Part shown: piece by piece, positions 23,801 through 35,800 of the stretch
Layout of the letters: each line of letters opens with the position of its first letter
Position numbering within the stretch: the first letter of the stretch is position 1
NCBI GenBank assembly: GCA_903813345.2
Contig: CAIIXF020000005.1
Span: 14,761,375-14,825,374 of the forward strand
Direction: 5' to 3'
Length of the DNA stretch: 64,000 nucleotides
Source: Owenia fusiformis
Lineage: Eukaryota; Annelida; Polychaeta; Sabellida; Oweniidae
Made by a program: the position numbers and the translations under genes
The notes under the pieces: generated by a model
What the model saw: the letters and a program-made list of their open reading frames with translations, nothing else
Database searches by the model: none
Told to the model about the DNA's origin: nothing

Positions 23801-26800
23801 TAGAATATTGAGGAATATACCAGTGTTTGTTATATTTACAGGCATTTATTGCATCTGATATCACCTTTGCCATGAAGCCTTACTTTAGAGGTCCATTCTG
23901 TGTCCAGGATGTGAGAGAAGGCCTAGCAGTGGCATACATGAAACATATCTGTGATGTTTGCAATGTAAGTATGCTGGCCCGCAGCCAGCTTTTGCCAAGG
24001 TGGAATCACTCTTTGAAAAATTCCAGTTGGGTTCGATTTTTACAACTTTGCCAAAAAATGGCCAAAATCACTAGAAAACTGCTCAGAATAGTGAAAAACT
24101 GTGTGACTTTAAAATAATTTTTGGGGGGAACCCTGGCTATGGTCGAACCCTGGCTGGAACGGACCTGGTAGTCTTTGCTGTGCACAAACATCTAATAATC
24201 CACTATATTCGTATCTTCTTCTCAACATTAGAATGTTACCTAAAATTATCAATGTATTGAAAAAAACAAGATTATTATCTGTGTCATTGGGCATCTGGTA
24301 ATATTGCAAAGATGGCCATGCATTGCCCTCAACAAAACAAAATATTTGGATAAAATATCTCAAGTTTTCATTATTTCAGGAATTCTGTGAACAGACAGGA
24401 GAGAAGGGATCTGCTCCACCAGCGTTGCTCCTAATTCTTTCCCGAATCTGCATAGACTTTGAGAACTCAACCGTCAACTATTTGGTAAGTTAATTTTTCA
24501 CAAAATTCCTTCATTTTTGAATGCTTCAAGTCATAATATTAAGAATTTTTTTGAATGTGTTTAAACTGGAATGAATATCTTAGGCATTGGCATTTTCATT
24601 AATGATTAGATTTTCTCATTTTATTTTTCTGGTTACCTTGTTTATATACTGCCCTCTTCGTACTGGAACTGATTGCGATTATTTGTATAGCATGTGTACA
24701 TGTTAATTGTGTATATATGTTGCAGCTGACCTTGACAGATGAGCAGTTTATGATCACTGATAGATCACAGTTGACACAACTGACAGAACTAACTGATATA
24801 TTTAAAGACACTGCACAGAAATTACTCAATCATTATGTAAAAGTGCAGGGCCTGGCTTGTTCTCAGGTAAGTAGTAAAACCTGTCTAAGTGGAACATCTT
24901 TGATACCTCTAAAAAGTGTTCCACTTGGTTGGTGTTCCATTTATAAAGGTGCATTTAACATTAAGTCAGCTGGTCTTGTGGCTCTGAAAAGTGTTCCACT
25001 TTACAGGTTTCTCTGTATTTCATATAACTTATAATGCTATTATGCTGTACCTCATTTACATTCAGTTGGTACAAAACACACTGGCATGTAGCGGCCCTGA
25101 TATCGATAAATTCTACACGCAATATAACCCGATTTTAGATGCTTGGTTAAAACTTTACACGAAAAAGCCTCGATATCCGGGCATTTACTCTTACACTGAA
25201 CTGAAAATAGCATCGTCTAAACGTGTATGTCTTGGCTTCCGGGTAAGTTTATCAACATTTATACTCAATTGAAAGAGCAGTCGTGCTTATATCGTGTACC
25301 AGTTTGATTGTTTTATATGTGTGTGTATTTATAATATGATAGCCTAGTAATACCGTGTCGTTAGAACAAGTGCTAGATATCGAACTGATGACCTGAAATT
25401 AGATTATTGGACTGATCGCGCATCTGATATTAGATGATTAATTTGCATTGAATCTGATATTAACTTGCAACCAAATACCATAGTAAATACAATGACTTTA
25501 CATTAGAATGATAACACGGCCTCATATTCTAATTCATTATACGTCCATTGCAGGCCAAAAATGTTTCAATGTGGATATTGTAATGCACACGATAATACAT
25601 TCGATTCGTATATATTGATCATACATCAATATCCTAGATGCGAGTAGAAATAATCTTGATTTACGTCATAAAAAATTCACAATTCTGTCAAACTGGTGTC
25701 ATATTTGGAATCTACATATAAAATTTCATCTAAAAATGTGGTTTTGAAAATTTAATTTTCTTTGACAATGTGATTTCTAGGTCGGGGAGATTCCCCATAG
25801 ACCCCATGTTGTAAAACTACAAAAAGCGAAATATCGTTTCTTGTGGGCAGATAATATTTTCTTTTACGGGACATATTTTAATTTGTATAACTATCACATA
25901 CATAAGGGTAATTTCAAAAGTGAACCACTAAAACTGATGCATATTCAAGTTTAAGGGAATTTTGTAATACCCTGCCATGTTATTTCCCCCGAATCAGCCA
26001 TCTGGTGGCGAAACTGGTAACTACCTACTCGCATCTGAGTAATTGAACATGGAGATTTTCCTGTACACTTTTCCCAAACATGTGGAATATGTTACGCGGT
26101 ATATGGCATACATTCATGGTTGCGCGGTATTTGTGATACGGGTGAATATGCCATACTCACCTGCGGTATATGGCATATTCTGCAGGTGAGTATGCGATAT
26201 TCCGCAGTGAATATGCGATACATTGATTTCAGTGAATACCCGATACTCACCTGCGGAATATGTCATACTCACTCGCGGAATATGCCATATACCGCGGGTG
26301 AATATGACATATACCACAGGTGAAAACGTGATACAGAAAGCCTTGATTTGATTGGTTGCGAGAATCGACTCTAAATGTAAAACTACGCTGAATTACCGAT
26401 ATAGTTAGTGCGTCGAGTACTAATATATAAATCCTGGATTGATTGAGTAAGTTTATTACGCGAGATTGGTGACTGATACTTCTGCTAAGTTAATATATTC
26501 AACACACAGTGCCGTTGATTCGGTAATCATTATAATAATCTATAACGTTTTACTTGAGATGCAATTGACAATTGCGTACTTCTGTATCACGTTCTCATTG
26601 GTTAGTGTGTATGCCATATACCGCAGGTGAATCTGTCATACACCGCAAGTGAGTATGCCATATTCGTTGCGGAAGATGACATATTTTTGTATCGTGTTTA
26701 CCGCGTAATAGAATAGACTAGATGCGAGTAGAAATTATCTTGATTTATCCTATGCCAAGTAGGGTTTTAAGTTTAGGGAGATAGGGAGTTTAGGGATATG

Positions 26801-29800
26801 GTTTAGGGAGATAAGTTGGTAAGATATATCCCGTATCCTGATTTTGAGGTTTCCATATCAAGAACCTCCATATCTCCCGTCATATCTCCCGCTTCGGTGC
26901 ATATCTTCCCGCTTCGGGGCGTATCTTCCCGCTTCCAAAAAAGTGGAAATGCAATAAAATGACTTTGCATATGAATGATTTGTTTATTTTTTACACCTTG
27001 TACTACTGAAAACTCTACTTGGTATAGGATAAAGCAGTTATGTACGGTCGGTTTGGATATTGGGTTCATCCCTCGTGAGATATGCACATCTACTTTCTGT
27101 CCCTACGGTCCCTCAGGTAGATATGCATATCTCACTCTGGAAAAACCCCATATCCAAAACCTCCCAGTACATAACCCTTATTTATCCCATGGTTACAAGG
27201 ATATAGATCGAATATCACGTGAAGATATAATTGATACGTGGATGAAGATATCATATTTTAGCAAACAATTCCCAAATCATCGAATATCACTTTTGAAACC
27301 ATCGAATATCACTTTTTGAAAGGTGATATTCGATGGTTTCAAAAGTGATATTCGATGGTTTCAAAAGTGATATTCGATGGTTTTGATTTTTTCAATTTTT
27401 TTATTAATTCAGCAAAACGATTGTTTATATATTTATTATATATTTTTATTTTTTGGGATCTTGTTTTTACGGCGTTCGCATTAAATACAAACCACTCTTT
27501 TACGTCACGTATATGACGTTCGTTGAATTATCGCAATCAAAATCTCAGACGAAATGGAATTTCCATTGCAATTTATCTGACTATTCAATGTTCGCTGGAT
27601 AATAATTCCCAATGGGATAAACGGACAATCCTATGGTTTTTCAAAAATATCACTTATATCCACTCATGGATATCAATATCTTCACTCATTCGCTGCGCTC
27701 ACTCGCGAATATATCAATATCCACTCATGGATATAAGTGATATTTTTTCAGAGCCATAGGATATTCCTATATTATTCCATAGTTAGCATGATATCCATAG
27801 GATAACATGTCAAAATAAAAACGGTATTTTTGAAATCAGTGGTAAAATATGATATTTTTGGCAGAGGAGGAGGGAAGTTAGTGCAACAGATTTTGGACAG
27901 TCATGTTTGATTTTGGCCATTTCCTGGAGATTTAAACAGGTGCATATGTTAGGCGAGTGCATTAGCTCCAAGAAAATCACTTCTAGAGATGATAAAATAA
28001 TTTGACTTTGAGACAGGGTATATGCAAACAACCCACCCACATGTTTTTTCTGAAACGTTTTCCTGATTTTCAACCCCTTCCATCCCTGCTTTTTTTATTT
28101 TTCTTGCATTAATATGTAGCATTTTGACACACAGATAATCCCTTAAAAGGAATAAATGATTCCTTTTAGATAAAGTGGAAAACAATATTTCCCATGTTAT
28201 TTTCCCATAGGAAAAACCATTGCTTTCAGCTAAGTTTGGTCACCCATAATGGGTATCTTTAAAACCCCTGAAGGAATCACTTATTCCTTTAAAGTGGTTA
28301 ACTATGTGTCAAAATGCAACATATTGATGCAAGAAAAATTGAAAAAGCAGGGGTGGAAGGGGTCGAAAATTAGGAAAACATTTCAGAAAAAAACATGTGG
28401 GTGGGTTGTTTGCATCTACCCTGTCTCAAAGTCGAAATTATTTTATCATCTCTAGAAGTGATTTTCCTGGGGGTAATGCATTGGCCTAACATATGCAATT
28501 GTTTAAATCCTCAGAAAATGGCCAAAATCCAAAATATGACTGTCCAAAATCTGTTGCACTAATTTCCCTCCTTCTTTTCACTTAACCATAGCATACGGTG
28601 TTTTAGCCATGACATACATAGGGGTTATGCACTGGGAGGTTTTGGATACAGGGAATATCCCGAGGGATATACAATATATCTTCCCGAGGGACCGAAGGGA
28701 CCAAGGGAAGATATATTGTATATCCCAAGGGTTATTTCCTGTATCCAAACCGACCATGCATAACTGTAGGTATTCCATACCTGAAGAGGTTTGAAATAAT
28801 AAGCATGTATCCCATATGCTCTGGTGTGTTTACTTGCAAAATATGTTATCATTTTCAAAAAAATTCAAATTGTTTCCATATTTGTTTTCAATTTTTTTCA
28901 AAAATGAAAAAAAAATCCCAAAATTTTTTTCACATTTTTTCCCAATTTTTTTCACATTTTTTGCATAATTTTTTTCAGAATTATCAACATTTTTTCAAAA
29001 TCTTTTTACACAATTTTTTTTCAAATTTTTATTTTCAAATTTTTTTTCCGAATTTTTTTTTTTCAACATTTTTTTGCCGGTTGATATGTCCCTGAAACCT
29101 CATCAGGTATGGAATACGGCGTCGTATGCCATGGTTTATGGATTTTTGCTACTTCAGACTCAAAACGAGGCTAAGTGTCAATATCGCCGTATCGTTTGGA
29201 AAAATCGTTTTAAATCACTTAATTCCCGACGATTCTGATGATGACTTTAACTATGGAATATAAAGAACATCCTATGATTTACTCGTGATATGATTTTAAT
29301 CCACTCTCTCGCTACGCTCACTCGTGCAGATATCATATCCATTCGTGGATAAAAATCATATCACTCATGAATCATAGGATATCCTCTATTTAAGATGTGA
29401 TATTCGATAGTTTAAAAGTGATATTCGATGGTTTGTAAATTGTTTGCTAAAATATGATATCTTGATCCACATATCAAATATATCATCATGTGATATTCGA
29501 TCTATATCCTCCTTGCAACCATGGGATGAAGCTTTACGTCCCGCTCCAAGCGGGCAGATATAGTATATCTGCCCGCTACGTCATAATCGCCGCTTGCATA
29601 TTTGTTCATAATTTGTAACGTTCGCGGAATGACTGTAAACGGCAATGGAGAAAACACAGACAATCAGGGTCTGTTTGATAGTTAAAGGCCCCATATAAAG
29701 TTTAAACCACTTTGGCTTACATTGTAGTCTTACCCAATGTTATCAAAGTGTGATATGTGAAACTTTTTTTTAAGATTTCAAAAAGTGGTTTTTGATAGAC

Positions 29801-32800
29801 TTTTTGTTCCAAAATTTGTGAATTTATTTAAAACCAACTTTTAGAGGTCACTCATATCTTTTAATTAGCCACAATTCATACCAATGCATAGCATTCATCC
29901 TCCAATGTTTTTTGCCGAAAAAATTAAGAAAATCGGTTCATAAATAAGCGAGAAATGAACTTATCAGTGCATGAAAATGGTTCTGAGAAAAATGCATTTC
30001 AAAATTTTAGTTCTCATAGAAACCAATGGTACAACGATATCTAAAACATAATTTATTCTTCCTTTTTACCTGGTTAGACAATCAACATTGGTTTTTTATG
30101 AAAGTCTAACATATTTAGAAAAGATTGAAATCGAAAAAAAAATTTCAATTTTTTTCAAAAAGTTTTTGGTACCTTAGTGACATCACTAATGCTTCAAAAT
30201 ATTTTTGATATGTTAAAACATTGAAGTGGCCCATTAAATATGGCATTTTATTATTGAAATAGTGTGTCCTTTTTTCAACCTTTGCATTGGTGTTAAAAAG
30301 ATAATCTTTTTTGAAATGCATTAAGAAATATTTGATGATTAAGAAATTTCAACTTTTTTTGAAAAATGGCGGGAAATTTGAATATTTGAGAAATGAAATG
30401 CTCACAACTTTTTTTTCAATTTTTTTTTTTGTTCAAAAATCTCTGAAATCACTTTTTAAGTCCTGACAAATAGTAAATGAATGATAAAAAAATATTTTCA
30501 AACTTGAGACGGGGACTTTAAAAAAGGGAAAGAGCATCCACTTAATCAATAAAAAATTCGAGAAAATAAATATGGGAATATTTGAGAGAACATGAAAATC
30601 CGCCCACGGCCAAGAAAACAAAACTGGACATGAATATTCTAAAATGTTTCCACGATTTAACAATGTGAACCAGATGACCAATATTGGTATGGGATAAACA
30701 TATTATCCTATAGTCGGTTCAGGATATTGGGATTATCCCTTGGCCAATATATAGGGGTTATGCAATTGGAGGTTTTGGATACAGGGAATATCCCGAGGGA
30801 TATACTATATATCTTCCCGAGGGACCAAGGGAACATATATTATATATCCCTCGGGATATTCCCTGTATCCAAAACCTCCAAGTGCATAACTGTTGTATAC
30901 AGTTTAGCATGATATGTACTTCTTTCTGTAACTGGAATACGATTCTAATATACAAGCAGCACATACGTATTCCCGGGGAACCATAAATATTTTGTGTAGG
31001 GTGTGGACATTTTTCTTTTCATTTCTCTAAAATCAGATTATTCTCATAAAATTCATACAAAGTTGGGCCTAAGCCTCTATTTTCGTATTCTGCATGTTAA
31101 GATATTTATAATGTAAAACCTAAGAGATAAATTCAATGTCTTCAGTTGAGAATAAGTATAAGGTAAATGTGTGAATTCTGCTTGTTGTTGCACTATTTTT
31201 ATAATAAACAAGGTTCGATACGCAACACTGAATAGACTGCAGTCATAGCTTAGTTGTAAAGAAAACAAAAGAAGTTGGGACGTGGTCATGCTTGAATACG
31301 ATTTTGAATATATCGCCGTTTACATTTGTTGAAATCGGCCTGTATTAGTTTCAACAGGTGATCGGTGTACAAGGGCATATATTTGAGTTATTGGTTTAAC
31401 GATAAGTATGACCTATGAGTGGGTAATGTTTTACAAATGCATGAAACAAATACTCCAATGGCCTAATCTCAATTTTCCTGCATAAACTATTACATTGAAA
31501 TGATGGTCATTTGCTCTCTAACTTCCGCACCGCATACGTAACTTCGTAACAATTCAATAAGCCAAGACAGGACCGCTATAATCGCTACATGCCAGTGAAA
31601 ACAAGACAACAACTTGCTTTTATAAGTTCTGGGTTCATTCAGGTGCTTTCATTGGTTAATACTTCTGTCATTTTAATTGAGATCTATAGATATTCAGGGT
31701 GATTTGACAGGGGTTGATAAAGTCTCAGTTACATTTTCTCTATGGCGGGTGCATGGCAGCTATAGTTTCCAAAAATCGTATAGAGAATCTGCATCATACT
31801 GCTTATCCCTATATTTTATGCTGCATATTTCTCTCAATTTTGGAAAGCTACATTTGCCATGGACCAAATGTAACTGAGGCTAAAGTGCCCCAGTTTTGGG
31901 AACATGTTCAGTTCAGGTTAAATTTTAGATTGACGGGCCTTTTGCCCCCAACACCCAGTACACTATGAGCTTGTTTTAAAATTTAAGTCCCCAGTCTTAC
32001 AATGGTCACACAATGATTGAAGAAAATACTTGGAGAAATTTCAGAATTCTTGAATTGTTATGGCCTCCAACTTTTTTGTGGACAGTACTTGCCAGTTGGT
32101 GTTAGGTGGTAGGCATTTGGCATCTGTAACAAATGGCTGGTGTTGACATTTTGCATGTTAATGGCTTGTTTCCTGTATCATCGTAATATTTTGCATATTA
32201 TTTCATCAATTACAAAAAGAAAAAAAATTCTAAAAGGACCTTTACATTTCAGATGTTGAGAAAAAGTGTTGAGACTCGTGATTGGTTGAACACCATCGAG
32301 CCACGGAATGTGCGAGCTGTCATGAAACGTGTAGTTGAAGACATAACAGCCATTGATACACAGGTAGGAAATGGCTCCTATATTTATCCCATTGAACGAA
32401 GTTCGGAGGAATATACGGAATGCCTCCGTCCGTCCCTCCGTCCGTCCGTCCGTACGTACGTCCGTACGTCCGTACGTCCGTACGTCCGTACGTCCGTACG
32501 TCCGTACGTCCGTCCGTACGTCCGTCCGTCCGTCTGTCCATCCGTCCGGGCAATAACTCAAATACCGTTGGCCCGATTTTGTTCATATTTTGTACACATA
32601 TATCCTATGGGAGTAGAAGTTCTGCTCGGAAGCCAATTTTCAAAATGGCCGCTCATTTCAAAATGGCGGCCATTTTAGTGCCGAATTTACAGCAATTTAG
32701 GTGCAATATGTAAAACTGTAATAGCAATATGTTTTAGATGTAAAAAAATTATATAGGACATTGATAAAGCTAGAAATGTAGATATTAAAGAAGCACATGG

Positions 32801-35800
32801 CAGCCATCTTGAAAAATGCGACCTTTACTCGTCATTTTACGATTTTTGCTGTAACTCAAAAAATAGTGGAGCGATTTTGTTCATATTTGGTATGTGAATA
32901 CTATAAGCATTGCACACTGTCTAAAGACACTTTTGGTAGAAGGCGGCCATTTTGAAAAAAATGTTGAAAAATGGCCGCCATTTTAACATATTTTACTATA
33001 AGGGTCAAGATTGCAGTAAAAAATCCCATTGACGATCATTATAACGTTTCATTTCATAATATATTCATGGGCACAGATCTAGCTCAGCGAAACAGTGCCC
33101 AGTGTTCACTGGAGTCTTGTCTAGCTTGCCGTTACAAAATAAGCATACGGTGACCACACCGTTTTTGAGATAACTGAATCTGGAGAGAGCTACCACCGTA
33201 AAGCTATCCGTTTCAGAAAATTATTCTGCTCTACATAGTCTCAAAAATCACTCCGCCATCTATAAAAATTCTGTTTCTAACCAAACTTGTAAATGTTTCC
33301 TGATAGATTAGTACTTACCCTATCGAGAATAAACCTTGATTCATTTATCTAACACTAGATGGCGCTGCGACGGGACAGAAAAGGAGAAAAAGCTTTTTAT
33401 ACAGAAAACCAAATAACCAACGGTAACCGCTAGTATCCCTACTCCGGACTATATTCTAACTCGAAAAGTAGTGGAGCGATTTTGTTCATATTTGGTATGT
33501 GAATACTATAAGCATGGCACACTGTCCTATGACACTTTTGGTAGAAGGCGGCCATTTTGAAATTTTTTTTGAAAAATGGCCGCCATTTTAACGTATTTTA
33601 CTATAACTCGAAAAGTAGTGGAGTGATTTTGTTCACATTTGATATGTGAATACTTTAAGCATGGCACATTGTCTAATAAAACTTGGGGAGTAGTCAGCCA
33701 TTTTGAAAAATGGCCACCATTTTTATGTGTGTTATTTTACAAGTACGTGTGCGATTTTTCCAAAATTTTAGAGGTGGCTACTAAAAAGCATATAATTTCT
33801 TCTGATGACAACTTGGCTAGTGAGCAACCATTTTGAAAATAGTGGTCTTTCTGGTGTGTTGTTTTATGATATTTGCGCTTCGTTTGTAAAAATGCCAACC
33901 ATTTCAGTTCGATGGGATTTGCTACGCTTTGGCGTTGCCGTTGTTCTGGTTGAAATTAACGCTAGACTTCATATCCCATAGAGATATCACCATTTGAACA
34001 TTTGACATCTCATTTCTTCTCAGCTTTGAAATGATATAATGAGTTGGATTTGGTGATCCAAGAGACCCCGTGTTTCTGGTGAAACAGAAGAATGTTATGA
34101 GAATCAGAGTGCAATTTGCAAATTGCATATCCAGTTCAACATTATATGTGATACAGGTAAATAAGATAATAAATTACAGGATAAATGTTTAATAAATAAA
34201 TATATATTATGTTTTTGACCCTCAGGTTGGCCAGTTATATGAAGAAGGTGTTCGCAAAGAGAGAAGTAGCGACTCCAGTAGGAGGACGTTTAGTTACCAT
34301 AGCGCAGCAAAACAACAGAAAAATTGGAACTTTGCATCTAGGTATAATATTTTTTCATATTCTCATCAAATCATTGTTATCAAGAGGGCTGTAAATACAC
34401 CCTCATGAATATGTGTTTTGCCTTTACCAATGAATAGATTTATAACAAGAAGGGGTTGACTGACTGGGAAGTGTAAAAGGTATGAAGGCCTCCAAAACAT
34501 TAGCTGGAAGAGATAAAAAAAATTTATTATTGAATTATGGAATTGCCCATTCATCCCTCTCTCCATCCATTTGTCTATTTGTCCATCCATCTGTCAACAA
34601 AACTGCTGTTTCTCTGAATTTATGTCTTTCATGGGGTCAACACCACTGGTACTGGTACCTACATTTGCCTCATTTTGGACAAATTGCCTTTTTTGTTGAC
34701 AAAATTACCGTTTTTTGTCAAAATATAAGGAATTACCATGTGATCCACCTAATAATTCCATTTATGTCACAAACAGAAGTGGGGACATATTTTCCAACAT
34801 TTTTGTGGCTGCCGGTATTCAGCAGTTGGTGTTAAGCATCTGTAACAGCATTTGGTGTTCAGCATCTGTAACAGCATTTGGAGTCTGTATCAGTGGTCAG
34901 CATCTGTAAGAGATGTACATTTTGCGTGTTAATGACAAGTTCTAAGGATTTAGGATTTAGAAGTAAAATTTTTTCTATTTGATGTTATATCTGTCTCTTT
35001 GTTTTCAGTTCAATAGATAACAGTCTAATGAGCAACATACAGAAACTTTTCTCAGAAAAGATTGAAATATTTACCGCTGTTGAGTTCTCAAAAGTTTCCG
35101 TCCTGACTGGGATCATTAAAATAAGTCTAAAGGTAAGTTTTAAGGTCACCTAATAGTAGACCATCCAGTGCTCATCCTACTGTTATTATCAGTTTGATAT
35201 TTCAATATCACTTAAAATGAAACATCAATATCCCTCATTATATCCATATTGTATGATTTTCAGACATTTTTGGAATGTGTTCGTCTGCGCACATTCGGAA
35301 AGTACGGCCTCCAGCAGATCCAAGTAGACACACATTACCTACAGCTGTATTTGTGGAGATTCGTCTCAGATGAAAAGTAAGTGATTATTATTGTTACCTT
35401 TGATGGGAGTGGGGTCTAACAAGATATTAGCCATAGGAAAACTGGTCTTATCACAAAAATTAAAATTGTGCTGCAGAGACAGAAATGTGCTCAAGACTAA
35501 GAGGAAAATGTGCTAAATTCAAATCCGTCTTTTTGGTCTGCTAGGAAAAAGTGTTAAGACATAAGACATGGCTCATTTGAAAGGCCTCGTTGGGCTTTTT
35601 AAGAAAAACAAAAAATCAAAATATTGAAAAGATTGTGATGAGACCCCTTTTCCTGTGACCTGGCTCATATAGTGTAGGTGCATAGAATGTTAGGTATCCA
35701 AAAGTCATTATGTCACCAGCACAAGTGGTGATATTATGTCACCACCACAAGTGTTGACATATTGTTGTAGTCTTCAACTTTTTTTGTGGGTGTTGTTCGG

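Larger units (their letters stand above)
27182..29528. repeat. Nested foldback complex
   Basis: Outer arms 27182-27310 and 29398-29528 are inverted copies of each other (CATGGTTACAAGGATATAGA at the left, TCTATATCC...CAACCATGGG at the right). Between them lie a tight hairpin of TGATATTCGATGGTTTC repeats (27276-27385), a hairpin around TCGCTGCGCTCACTCG (27625-27770), the inverted pair 27861-28165 / 28268-28580, the foldback at 28621-28767, a T-rich tract (28880-29085) and a second CGCTACGCTCACTCG hairpin (29265-29390). No gene is seen. Confidence 0.75.
25243..32252 (+). other. VPS51 intron after the extra exon, repeat-filled
   Basis: A seven-kilobase intron made largely of the foldback and interspersed repeats listed separately. 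30900-32050 looks like single-copy AT-rich sequence with no recognisable exon. 32065-32175 is a GTGACATATTG-family copy. Confidence 0.6.

Noticed and set aside
28805-29095. 96-residue Phe/His/Asn-rich frame
   Set aside because: Translation of a T-rich low-complexity tract.
32253-32713. Long open frames on both strands rich in Ser-Val-Arg-Pro or Gly-Arg-Thr-Asp
   Set aside because: Beyond the real exon (32253-32363) they come from the CCGT/ACGT microsatellite, which lacks stops in several frames.
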